Positions 1 to 7,565 of a DNA stretch of 64,000 nt are shown here, piece by piece. Location: NCBI GenBank assembly GCA_046350295.1, contig JAXMAR010000017.1, positions 78,078 through 142,077 on the forward strand. The letters are read 5' to 3'. Source of the DNA: JAXMAR01 sp046350295. Its GTDB lineage: Bacteria > Planctomycetota > Planctomycetia > Gemmatales > Gemmataceae. A model generated the notes under the pieces. That model was not told the origin of the DNA and made no database searches. It saw only the letters and a program-made list of their open reading frames with translations. The position numbers and the translations under genes are program-made. Position 1 is the first letter of the stretch. Every line of letters starts with the position of its first letter.

Positions 1-1300
1 ACGTTTCCCGCGGCACAACCACCGTCGGAGCGATGCTGACCCAGCCGGGCAGGCCGGCGGCATCATCCCCCAGCTCTTTCGCGAGAACCGCGGCGAACGG
101 CGGATACGAAATCTTGCCGCCGACGGCGCGGCCGGTGCGCATCAGGTACGCGCCGCGCATGTGGTCCCCTTCGCGATGGCTCACCGTGCGCAGCAGTGCG
201 AGATGATTCGTCAGCTTGGCCAGGCGCGGCAGGTGCTCGCTGATCGTCACCCCCTTGGTCGCGGTCGGGATCGCCTTGAAAGGCCCGCCGGTGGCCATGC
301 CGGGCTTGAGGTCGAACGTGTCCATCTGGCTCGGACCGCCGCTCATCCACAAGAGGATGCAGTGCCGCCGCGCCTCTCCCTTCGCGCCGCTCCCGGCCTT
401 CTCGCCAGTGGGCGCATCTTTCTTCGCTTCGCCGCTGTCGGCCCCCGGAGGGGCGGGCGCATCGGCACGGATACCGCCGGCCGCGGCCAGCAAGCAACCA
501 ATCAGAAGCAGCAAACTGCCGAGGATCGTCTTCATGGGGGTCATGGCGCGCAGCGCTCCCTGGGCGAGGGTGACCACCCGTGCCGTAGCCGCGCTGACGG
601 CCAGGTTCATGGCGAACTCGACGGCGGCCTGGGCGGTCGATGCGATCAGGGAAGGAGGCGCCGCGGGCGCTGCCGGGGACCAGGCGCTGGCGATGAGGCC
701 GGCGCCGACGGCGAACCCGTGCCGTGACAGGCGGCGCCGCAATAGCTCGCGGGCGCGTTTGAGGCGGCTGTTGACGGCGTCGGGCGTCGTGGCGAGCAAA
801 CGGGCCGCTTCGAACTGACTGCGTCCCTCGAGGTAGCACAGGACGACGGCGGCCCGGTACTGGTCCGGCAGCCGCGTCAACTCCTCATCCAGGATCGCAC
901 GGACGCCGTCCCCGGTATCGCGCACGGACTGAATGGGCTCGGACGCCATCGCGCTGAGCGGCGCGGCCCGACGGCGCCGTTCCGCCGCGCGAAGACGCAG
1001 CGCGAGCCGATACGCCACCTGAAACAGCCAGCCGCCGACCGACTGGCCGTCCCGGATGGCCGCCCCCTTGCGCGCGAGCACCAGGAAGGTCGCCTGGAAG
1101 GCGTCTTCCGCGTCGTGATGATGGCGCAGCACGCGGCGGCACACCGCCAGGATCATCGGCCCATGCCGCTTGATCAGCTCGCCGTACGCCGTTTCATCGT
1201 GCTGGCGAAAGAATCGCTCCAGAAGCTGGCCATCGGTCTGACCGATCCCGGAGAGCCGCCTGACCGCCTGCGCCACCGCGTTGAGTGCAGCCGCGCTCAT
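1..1300 (-). CDS. ECF sigma factor fused to DUF1501 domain (partial)
   Basis: The start ATG at 1300 is preceded by a good ribosome site (AAGGAGG). Residues 1-190 read as a planctomycete ECF sigma factor: region 2 has DAEDAFQATFLVLARK, then GWLFQVAYRLALRLR, and region 4 has LPDQYRAAVVLCYLEGRS followed by the helix-turn-helix. An alanine-rich linker leads to a hydrophobic segment at about residues 256-275 (ILGSLLLLIGCLLAAAGG), the usual membrane anchor of ECF01-Gob-type factors. The same frame then enters a DUF1501-type domain (CILLWMSGGPSQMDTFDLKPG, then HLPRLAKLTNHLALLRTV) and leaves the window at base 1. I checked by codon phase that the ATG at 535 is in frame with the start, with no stop between. 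The expected topology is a cytoplasmic sigma factor tethered to an extracytoplasmic sensor-like domain. An internal start at 535 giving a separate DUF1501 protein cannot be excluded. Confidence 0.8.
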   Translation of the reverse strand, partial: MSAAALNAVAQAVRRLSGIGQTDGQLLERFFRQHDETAYGELIKRHGPMILAVCRRVLRHHHDAEDAFQATFLVLARKGAAIRDGQSVGGWLFQVAYRLALRLRAAERRRRAAPLSAMASEPIQSVRDTGDGVRAILDEELTRLPDQYRAAVVLCYLEGRSQFEAARLLATTPDAVNSRLKRARELLRRRLSRHGFAVGAGLIASAWSPAAPAAPPSLIASTAQAAVEFAMNLAVSAATARVVTLAQGALRAMTPMKTILGSLLLLIGCLLAAAGGIRADAPAPPGADSGEAKKDAPTGEKAGSGAKGEARRHCILLWMSGGPSQMDTFDLKPGMATGGPFKAIPTATKGVTISEHLPRLAKLTNHLALLRTVSHREGDHMRGAYLMRTGRAVGGKISYPPFAAVLAKELGDDAAGLPGWVSIAPTVVVPRET

Positions 1301-1330
1301 CGTTCCTCCTTCAAAGAGGAGATCGCTCCT

Positions 1331-1347
1331 CTCTATTGTGAATAGAG
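1331..1347. promoter_or_regulatory. Short inverted repeat upstream of the sigma factor
   Basis: CTCTATT and AATAGAG form a perfect 7-bp inverted repeat around a GTG loop, 31 bases upstream of the sigma factor start. It could be an operator or a small leader hairpin. Only the symmetry is visible, and no partner protein is identifiable. Confidence 0.3.
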
Positions 1348-1390
1348 GCGGGCGGCGTGCAACAGACGGCGGGAAAAATCACGGGGCGCC

Positions 1391-2965
1391 TCATTCTTTC
1401 GAGAGGTCGCGCCGCTCCTCGTCCGTCAGCTCATCCGCGGTGACCGCGATTTCGAACCGGGTCTTGGGTATCTCGCGTCCTTTCCATGAAAAGTACTGCT
1501 TGTCGTCGGCGGCGATCTTGTGGCCGAACCCCGAGCCGAGGAACGAGTCGAAGCCCGCGTTCATCACGGAGATGGCGCCGCGCGGACTGTCCGGCCATCG
1601 GCGCCTCGGCCCCTCGATGACGCCCAGGTGAAAACCGCCGTATTCCTCGCGATCCCCGCCGTTCCAGGCGACCCCCTTGTCGCCGGCCGGCGCCCCTTCA
1701 CGCTCCAGCTCGTCGCGGCGGACGGGCACAATCAGCGCCGCGCCGGTATCCGTCCTTTTCAGGCGCAGGTACTTGATCCGGCTGTGCGCCCGGTACAGGG
1801 GCACGGCGAAGTTCTCGCCCGGCGTGTCGCTGTTCCAGATGGACGGGTCGTCCGATCGGAAAAGCACCGTCCACCCGCGCGGCGGCGGTCCTTCGTCCGG
1901 GCCCGCAATCGCGAGGAATCGCTTCTCGGCGTCGGTGAGCGGATCGCAAGTGACGGCGATTTCGAACCTGGTCTTCGGGATCTCCCGGCCGTGCCAGCAA
2001 TAGTACTGCCCGTCGTTGACGTGAATCTTATGCCCGAAGCCGGAGCCGGTGAAAAAGTCATGGTTTGAAACCCGGATCGGCCCGCGCTGGCCGGCCAGGG
2101 TTGGGGGAATCTGCACGATGCCGAGATGCCTGCCGCCCCAGGCGTTCTCCCCCGTGCCGTTCCACCAGTAGCCGATGGCCGGCTCCGGCTTGTTCTCCTG
2201 CAGAAGGGCATCGCGTCGCACGGGCGCAATGATCACCTGCTCGGTATCCAGACGTTTCAGGCGGAGGAAACGAGCCGCGCTGTGCGCCTTTCGCACCGGC
2301 ATGGCGAATCGTTCCCCCGGACTGTCGGTATTCCAGATCGAGGGATCGTCGGACGAGAAGAGGACGATCCAGCCCTTGGGCGCCGGCCCCTCGGGGACCT
2401 CCGCCGCGCCGCCGACTGGATCAGGGAGCGGATCGTTCGAGCCCGATACCATCAGCCCCGCGATCAAGGCGACCACGGCGATCAGCGCGACGCCCCCCGC
2501 GCAGACGAACGGCGCCCAGATTGGCAGCCCCACGCGTTTCCCTTCGATCGTTGGCCCCCGAAGCGAACGGCGCGGCGGCGCCTCCCTTCTTGCTTCGATT
2601 GCAGCGACCGGCTCGCGACCCACCACGGGGACGCGCCCCCGGCGCCAGCGTATTTGAGCCTCGCGCAGGACGCCTGCACGCCGAACATGAAAAAACGCGA
2701 GAATCAGTTCGGTAACCCCGCCGGCCAGACCCAGCCAGGCGGCCACGTGCGCGCGGACAAGCTTGGAGATCTGCGGTCCGGACAGCTCCTCCTCGATTCC
2801 GAACGAGAGATTCAGAACAAAGATGACGCCCACCAGGCCAACCATGCTCAACGGAACGCCGATCCATAGATTCCATTTTCCCGCCGTCGCTTGTCCTCGA
2901 ATCGCCTCCTCCAACGACTCTTCGACGTCGCGCCGCGCGGCTTCCGCATGAGAAAAAGGGGACAT
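1391..2965 (-). CDS. Membrane protein with two copies of an unknown ~145-residue domain
   Basis: Family not recognised. The N-terminal half has hydrophobic segments (LWIGVPLSMVGLVGVIFVL; AAWLGLAGGVTELILAFF; a third, IWAPFVCAGGVALIAVVALI), so the protein is membrane-bound. The C-terminal half holds two tandem copies of a soluble domain. Each starts near GW-V-LF-SDDPSIWN-D-PGE-FA, contains R-LRLKR-DT and GSGFGHKI, and ends KGREIPKTRFEIAVT. The frame runs upstream into a RAYT-derived element. The ATG at 2965 lies in the element terminus (GTAGAATGTCCCC), so the native start is lost or replaced, and the first residues MSPF come from the element. A longer reading from 3172 would fuse a transposase remnant to the protein and is probably not functional. 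Confidence 0.6.
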   Translation of the reverse strand: MSPFSHAEAARRDVEESLEEAIRGQATAGKWNLWIGVPLSMVGLVGVIFVLNLSFGIEEELSGPQISKLVRAHVAAWLGLAGGVTELILAFFHVRRAGVLREAQIRWRRGRVPVVGREPVAAIEARREAPPRRSLRGPTIEGKRVGLPIWAPFVCAGGVALIAVVALIAGLMVSGSNDPLPDPVGGAAEVPEGPAPKGWIVLFSSDDPSIWNTDSPGERFAMPVRKAHSAARFLRLKRLDTEQVIIAPVRRDALLQENKPEPAIGYWWNGTGENAWGGRHLGIVQIPPTLAGQRGPIRVSNHDFFTGSGFGHKIHVNDGQYYCWHGREIPKTRFEIAVTCDPLTDAEKRFLAIAGPDEGPPPRGWTVLFRSDDPSIWNSDTPGENFAVPLYRAHSRIKYLRLKRTDTGAALIVPVRRDELEREGAPAGDKGVAWNGGDREEYGGFHLGVIEGPRRRWPDSPRGAISVMNAGFDSFLGSGFGHKIAADDKQYFSWKGREIPKTRFEIAVTADELTDEERRDLSKE

Positions 2966-3237
2966 TCTACTTTTTCGCCTCCCGTGCCTGCAACGCAGCC
3001 GCACGCTCGCCAACCCGAGGTTGTCCGCCGTCTTCACCATCCGCTCGGCGCCGTCTTCGATGAGCTGGACGAACGGCTCGCAATCGCCGTCCTTGTGAAA
3101 GAACTCGCCGCGCGCGTTGCTGAGGTTGATGACATGGTAACAGAAGCCGTCGGCGCGAGCGGTGCGTGGCATGGGCGAGGGATAAGGCCGCCACGCGGCG
3201 ACAGCAAGGTAAAAAGTAGAATGTCCCCTTTTTTCAG
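2953..3237 (-). repeat. MITE-like internally deleted RAYT element, copy A
   Basis: On the minus strand this begins CTGAAAAAAGGGGACATTC and ends AAAAAGTAGAATGTCCCC followed by T's, the same ends as the complete RAYT element at 28857-29602. Inside, it encodes the first ~40 codons of that transposase (MPRTARADGFCYHVINLSN) joined directly to its last ~25 codons (RMVKTADNLGLA). It is about 285 bp against 746 bp for the full element. It cannot encode an active HUH transposase, because the His-x-His segment is deleted, so it would need mobilisation in trans. Confidence 0.85.
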
Positions 3238-3493
3238 TCTCGCCTGCAACGCGGCCGCAGGCTCGCCAGCCCGAGGTTGTCCGCCGTCTTCACCATCCGC
3301 TCGGTACCGTCTTCGATGAGCTGGACGAACGGCTCGCAATCGCCGTCCTTGTGAAAGACCTCGCCGCGCGCGTTACCGAGGTTGATGACATGGTAACAAA
3401 AGCCGCCGGCGCGAGCGGTGCGTGGCACGGGCGAGGGATAAGGCCGCCACGCGGCGACAGCAAGGTAGAAAGTAGAATGTCCCCTTTTTTCAG
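3238..3493 (-). repeat. MITE-like internally deleted RAYT element, copy B
   Basis: This second copy lies in tandem with copy A in the same orientation and has the same internal deletion junction (QLIEDGTERMVKTADN). Its 5' end is intact (CTGAAAAAAGGGGACATTC on the minus strand). Its 3' terminal repeat is missing, and copy A's 5' end begins where it should be, suggesting that A inserted into or recombined with the end of B. Its 5' end sits inside the truncated ugd gene. Confidence 0.82.
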
Positions 3494-3586
3494 TGCCTCG
3501 ACGCCGACAACCTCGTTGCCGCTCTCGGCAAGGCAGGCGCTGGTGACGAGTCCGACGTATCCGGTACCGATGACGGCGATTTTCAA
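3494..3586 (-). pseudogene. ugd: UDP-glucose 6-dehydrogenase, N-terminal remnant
   Basis: From a TTG at 3586 the frame reads MKIAVIGTGYVGLVTSACLA and continues ESGNEVVGVEA. This is the glycine-rich NAD-binding N-terminus (GxGYVG) of the UDP-glucose/GDP-mannose dehydrogenase family. After 31 codons the frame enters the CTGAAAAAAGGGG end of the RAYT-derived element. No continuation of the enzyme is found beyond the two elements, so the remaining ~400 codons are absent here. The remnant is non-functional. Confidence 0.8.
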
Positions 3587-3675
3587 GATTTGGTCCTCAG
3601 CGCAAGGCGCCGCGCACTCGTTTCATTCAGCACACAGATACTGAAACGAATCCTCCGCGCGCTGTCATGCCGTCT

Positions 3676-4722
3676 TCATTGCGATTCCTTCTGGCTACGC
3701 CGTTGGAGGGACTCTAGGTTCTCGGTCGAGACCTCTTCCAACCGCCCTGCCTTCTCCACTTTCAGTATGCGGACATCCTCCGAGGAGACGCCCAGGGACT
3801 GCACGACATCGCTGAGCACCCCTTCCCCACTCCGCACTCCGGGAACTTCGGGAGTCTGCCCGCTCGCTGGTAGCCCAAGTCCTAACCGCCTGCGCGCTTC
3901 CTTTGCCACGTCCACTTGACTTATCTCATTCTTCTGCAATGCGCCGTAGTACTCATGAAGTAGAGGTTCCAGCATGCGGGAATACTCAAAAATGATATTC
4001 GCGGCTAGAAGCTCGCCCCGCATCTGCTCGACGTAGTTATTCTCAACCTCCCATTCCCAGAGCCCTGCTATCCATGGTCTGAGCAGACCGTGTTGCGGCG
4101 TCTTAATGTAGTCTCTGAGCGACCCGCCGCCCACGGTTCGGTCTAGATGAGCCGCGTTGAGTGCGTTCCAAGGATAGATGTCGCGAAGAAAACCAGCTTC
4201 GACAAAGCCGGTGGAAACTGCGCGCCACCAGTGTCCTGCCTGCATGGATTCGAAGTCTACTGGACCCCAGCCTTTGACAATTCCCATGGCGAAATATGTA
4301 GGACCCCTGTCGAACGGCCTCTTATACCCGATCCCATAACCTGGCGCAAGTATCTCTGCAACGTCTCGGGCAAACTGCCCCAGAGCCGCGTCGCAAACAC
4401 GCTTTGACTCGAAATCGATGATTGCCAAGCCATGCGTGCGAAAGTCCACGTAGAGTTGCCCGGCGTACCCCTCGAGTTCATTGGCGTAGCACGGCGGGAT
4501 CGAAAAAACAGAGAAAGAGAAATCCTCGGGCAAACCACGCTTTCGCAGTTTACGGTCTGAGTTCTCGACCTTCAGAAGCTTTCCATCGTACGAGGTGGAC
4601 ATGTGCGTTGGCGGCAAGGAGAGGTGCGAGAGCCAATCGAGAGCCGCTTTGTAGATGCGAGCTCGCTTGCTGGCATCATTGCGAAACCCATATAGGGCGA
4701 TAACTGAATGATCCATATCCAT
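3676..4722 (-). CDS. Putative immunity protein, paralogue 3
   Basis: 348 residues from the ATG at 4722 (MDMDHSVIALYGF). I do not recognise a named family. It is clearly paralogous to the proteins at 5295-6368 and 6413-7504: all begin with HSV-A-YG, and share YGIG--RPFD-GP in the middle, LRDIYPWN further on, and a C-terminal SGEGVL-DV--SLG followed by a V-R-LKVEK motif. There is no signal peptide and no obvious membrane segment, so it is probably cytoplasmic. Its start lies two bases after the stop of the orphan toxin-like gene (TGATCATG), the tight spacing expected for a toxin-immunity pair. The immunity role is inferred from this context. Its base composition looks clearly less G+C-rich than flanking genes, suggesting horizontal gain. 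Confidence 0.7.
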   Translation of the reverse strand: MDMDHSVIALYGFRNDASKRARIYKAALDWLSHLSLPPTHMSTSYDGKLLKVENSDRKLRKRGLPEDFSFSVFSIPPCYANELEGYAGQLYVDFRTHGLAIIDFESKRVCDAALGQFARDVAEILAPGYGIGYKRPFDRGPTYFAMGIVKGWGPVDFESMQAGHWWRAVSTGFVEAGFLRDIYPWNALNAAHLDRTVGGGSLRDYIKTPQHGLLRPWIAGLWEWEVENNYVEQMRGELLAANIIFEYSRMLEPLLHEYYGALQKNEISQVDVAKEARRRLGLGLPASGQTPEVPGVRSGEGVLSDVVQSLGVSSEDVRILKVEKAGRLEEVSTENLESLQRRSQKESQ

Positions 4723-4724
4723 GA

Positions 4725-5120
4725 TCAGATTACCCTTGGAGGCGCGACCGTAACTCCTGGTGGGGGAATGAAGCTGACCGCTCCATTTAACATATGTTGA
4801 GTCAAGTAATTGGCGCTCTGACCTGGTGAGGCAACCTCTATTGGGTGGATTCGGAAAGTGTTGTTGCCGAGGTTTTCGACAACCAGGATATCCGGGCGCA
4901 ATCGAACGTTCGGGTTGCCTGCCTGAAAACTTCCATACCCACCGCCCAGACTCGTTCTCCACGATCTATTAAGCACAATGTAGCTGTCAGGAGTGATGTA
5001 AGTCGGGTTAGCGGGGGCGGGCGTGACTCCGGTGACGACGCTGCCGGGATTGAAAGCGGCGAGAGCGTTCAGCTTGAGTTTTGTGTTCTCCGCAAGAGCG
5101 ATGCTGCCGGAGTTTGCCAT
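4725..5120 (-). CDS. Orphan toxin-tip gene (polymorphic toxin C-terminus-like)
   Basis: 131 residues. The segment SYIVLNRSWRTSLG, then RLRPDILVVENLGNNTFRI and IEVASPGQS, matches the last ~90 residues of the giant protein at 7566-14285 (SYFVLNRSWRTALG, REPDIIFVQPLGNGKFAV, YEVRSGRQS). The shared P-D-I ... E-V-x-S pattern is reminiscent of PD-(D/E)xK nuclease-fold toxins, but this is inference and the usual lysine is not conserved. The ATG at 5120 lies inside a relic of the parent protein's stalk, read in another frame, so the gene looks like a displaced toxin module that gained its own start. The putative immunity gene follows after two bases. Confidence 0.65.
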   Translation of the reverse strand: MANSGSIALAENTKLKLNALAAFNPGSVVTGVTPAPANPTYITPDSYIVLNRSWRTSLGGGYGSFQAGNPNVRLRPDILVVENLGNNTFRIHPIEVASPGQSANYLTQHMLNGAVSFIPPPGVTVAPPRVI

Positions 5121-5298
5121 AATAGACCGCGTCGGCGAACGCCTCCGTGCCGGGCGCGGCGGCGTTTCGTTCCGCGTCGGCGGCCGCGATGGCTTGATCG
5201 TAGGCGTTCTCGGCGGCGTCGACCGAGGCCGCGTACTCGTCAGCGGCCAGGGCTTCAGCTCCGGCGCTCACGAAAAGCATGCCCTCGGCGCTCGTCAC
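5110..5298 (-). pseudogene. Relic of the giant toxin's helical stalk
   Basis: From a GTG at 5298 the frame reads ADEYAASVDAAENAYDQAIA, then GTEAFADAVYYGKL. It is homologous to the giant protein's alanine-rich helical stretch (ADAYAAAIDAAETAYDQAVQ, GTEAMAEAVYSGKL). After GKL the homology stops and the orphan toxin tip starts in a different frame. The GTG overlaps the stop of the upstream immunity-like gene (GTGA). This is a fragment of a second toxin copy that kept only a stalk piece and the tip. Confidence 0.7.
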
Positions 5299-6368
5299 TT
5301 TTTTCTCCCGCTCTTCTTCACGCGCCGCACTTCCTCCGCCGACAATTCGCGCAGCTCGCCAGGCTTTTCGACCTTGAGGACGCGCACGTCTTCCGGTGAT
5401 GCTCCCATCGAGCCCAGAACGTCGTGGAGGATTTCCTCGCCGCTGCGCGCGGGGGAGGAGAACCGGTCACAACCGTATTTGGCGCGGAACCATCGTTTCA
5501 TTTCCTCGCGCGTTTTGCTGGCCCAGGCTTGGAAGAATTCTTTTTCCGCGGCTTTGTCGGGCAGGTCGCCTTTGACATTGAACGCCTCTAAAGCGCCTTG
5601 AATGTGTTTGTCGTAGTCGAAGATAACCTCCCCTTCAAACAGAGCCCTTCGTACACTCGGGATGTGCCTTTCCGCCACCGCCCAAAGATGAAGGTCGGGG
5701 GTCAATGCGGAAAGGCTACCTCGTGCCGTATCATTGCAGATCCACTCGTGGAAAGTCTGCTTCCCGAGCTTTCGGGAAAGTTGTGCGAGGGTTAGAAAGT
5801 TCCAAGGATATACGTCACGAATCAAACCGTAGGCAAACAACTCGTAACGAAGCGCCTCTCCCCAGTGCGAAATGCGCAGGCCCTCCTCTTCCCCAGCGTC
5901 ACCTTCCTCTACTGCTAGCCCGTAAGCTACAGGTCCCAAGTCGAATGACCGATGAAATCCAATCCCATATGACGGCTTCAACGTCGCGCAGGCTTCTTGG
6001 GCAATCTCCAGGAGTTGGGTGCTCCCTATAGAAGCAAGTTCCGACAGATAATCGACAATAAGATAACTCCTCTTCTGGGCCGTTCTTCTTTGGAAGCAAA
6101 TGTTGCACCGTGTGCCTTCGAGTCGGTTCCTGACTCCTGAAGCCAAGCTAATGAGCTGGAAGGAATCAACATCCGACGATCTGTCCCTTGCCTTTTTTTC
6201 CCCGGCCTTGAAGCGAATCAGGCCCCTGTTGAGGTTGGTCCCCAGCAAATCCGGCGCACATCCGACTTGCGCCATCCATTTTATTGCCAAATCGAGGATC
6301 TCGCCGATCGCCCCGGGCGCCACCTCCCTGCATCCGTAAAAGGCAAGGACCGAGTGGGAATCGTTCAT
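5295..6368 (-). CDS. Putative immunity protein, paralogue 2
   Basis: 357 residues from the ATG at 6368 (MNDSHSVLAFYGC); an upstream in-frame start at 6392 is possible. It is a paralogue of the genes on either side, with YGIGFHRSFDLGPVAYGLA in the middle, LIRDVYPWNFL, and a C-terminal block FFQAWASKTREEMKRWF followed by SGEEILHDVLGSMGASPEDV. That block is nearly identical to the protein encoded at 6413-7504, while the N-terminal two thirds have diverged, as expected if specificity lies in the N-terminal part. It follows paralogue 1 after 44 bases with no toxin gene between, so it may be an orphan immunity gene kept after loss of its toxin. It is soluble, with no signal peptide. Confidence 0.7.
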   Translation of the reverse strand: MNDSHSVLAFYGCREVAPGAIGEILDLAIKWMAQVGCAPDLLGTNLNRGLIRFKAGEKKARDRSSDVDSFQLISLASGVRNRLEGTRCNICFQRRTAQKRSYLIVDYLSELASIGSTQLLEIAQEACATLKPSYGIGFHRSFDLGPVAYGLAVEEGDAGEEEGLRISHWGEALRYELFAYGLIRDVYPWNFLTLAQLSRKLGKQTFHEWICNDTARGSLSALTPDLHLWAVAERHIPSVRRALFEGEVIFDYDKHIQGALEAFNVKGDLPDKAAEKEFFQAWASKTREEMKRWFRAKYGCDRFSSPARSGEEILHDVLGSMGASPEDVRVLKVEKPGELRELSAEEVRRVKKSGRKK

Positions 6369-6412
6369 GTGAGTTTGCTTCTTGTTTTGCAATCGCCCTG
6401 GCCCCAGTCCGC

Positions 6413-7504
6413 TTACGTGCGCTTTGTTTTTCCTCCAGCGTTTTTCGCCTCCCGGATTTCCTCGGCGGAGAGTTCGCGCGTTTCGCCCGGCGCTTCGACT
6501 TTGAGAACCCGGACGTGGTCCGCCGATGCGCCGTAGGAGCGCAGAACATCACCCAGCACTTCTTCGCCGCTCCGCGGAGCCGAAGAGAAGCGGTCACAGC
6601 CGTACTTGGCGCGAAACCAGCGCCTCATTTCTTCGGGTGTCTTGCTGGCCCAGGCCTGGAAGAACTCCTTTTCGGCGGCACGGTCGGAAAGCTCGGTTGC
6701 AACGTTGAACGTCTCGATAGCCGCCCTTATGTGTCTTTGGTAGTCAAAGAGAACATCCTCCTTCGCCAACTCGGTGCGGGCACGTAGCAATTCTTCGCCA
6801 GACAGTTCCCATAGCATTAGGTGGTCGCCTAGGGCAGACAGTGTGCCACGGCCAGTCTGATCCTTGATCCAATCTCGCAAAGCGTGATTTCCGACCCGCC
6901 GGCCCAGCTGCTCTCCCCCGAGTATGTTCCAAGGGTAAACGTCGCGAAGAAGACCAGAGTCATAAAGATCGTAACGAAGGGCCTCCCTCCAGTGCGAAGA
7001 GCGGGCCGATTCGTTCCAACTCTCGCTGCCAGGCGCCATCCCGATCGCGTAGGAGACCGGATTGGCGGCAAACGGGCGGCAGAACCCTATACCATATCTC
7101 GGATTCGCGATTCTGCACATCTCGCGAGCTACAGTCCTGAGCTCTTCTGAGGGAAGGTGAACCAAACTGGAGTCGAAATCTACAACAAAATGCGCATACT
7201 TCTCGCTGTAGCACATATGGCAGCACGTTCCGTCCATCTCATTCTGTGCGTCGTCAGAGAGGGACACTATCTCAAAATGAGAACTAGAGGAAAAGCCCTG
7301 ATTTCTAAGTTTCCTCTCTGAGTTCCTAAAACGGATTAGTTTTCCTCCATCGAGATCCGTTCCCATCAGGTCCGGCTTACGCCCTAGCGAAGATAACCAC
7401 TGAAGCGTCCATTCAAAAGCCGCCTGAAGGGACCCAGAGGTGTGACGTAGGCCATAGAAGGCCAATACAGAGTGGTTCACGGTAGCTGCACGAGTCATTG
7501 CCAT
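6413..7504 (-). CDS. Putative immunity protein, paralogue 1 (partner of the giant toxin)
   Basis: 363 residues. The start is chosen at the ATG at 7504 (MAMTRAATVNHSVLAFYGL); a TTG at 7522 and an ATG at 7498 are alternatives. It is the first gene downstream of the giant HINT-toxin gene, about 60 bases after its stop and on the same strand, the usual place for the cognate immunity gene. Shared family motifs are YGIGFCRPF, LLRDVYPWNIL and a C-terminal block FFQAWASKTPEEMRRWFRAK followed by SGEEVLGDVLRSYGAS. The family is not recognised by name. Its composition is less G+C-rich than that of the giant gene. Confidence 0.72.
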   Translation of the reverse strand: MAMTRAATVNHSVLAFYGLRHTSGSLQAAFEWTLQWLSSLGRKPDLMGTDLDGGKLIRFRNSERKLRNQGFSSSSHFEIVSLSDDAQNEMDGTCCHMCYSEKYAHFVVDFDSSLVHLPSEELRTVAREMCRIANPRYGIGFCRPFAANPVSYAIGMAPGSESWNESARSSHWREALRYDLYDSGLLRDVYPWNILGGEQLGRRVGNHALRDWIKDQTGRGTLSALGDHLMLWELSGEELLRARTELAKEDVLFDYQRHIRAAIETFNVATELSDRAAEKEFFQAWASKTPEEMRRWFRAKYGCDRFSSAPRSGEEVLGDVLRSYGASADHVRVLKVEAPGETRELSAEEIREAKNAGGKTKRT

Positions 7505-7565
7505 TCTCAACGTAAGGCTCAAGCCAAAAAAGAAACCGCGCAGAGCGAGAAGCCTGCCTTGCTTG

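Noticed and set aside
4845..5601. Plus-strand frames of 184 and 192 residues across the orphan toxin region
   Set aside because: They are antisense to the toxin relic and immunity gene, arginine-rich and without family signals.
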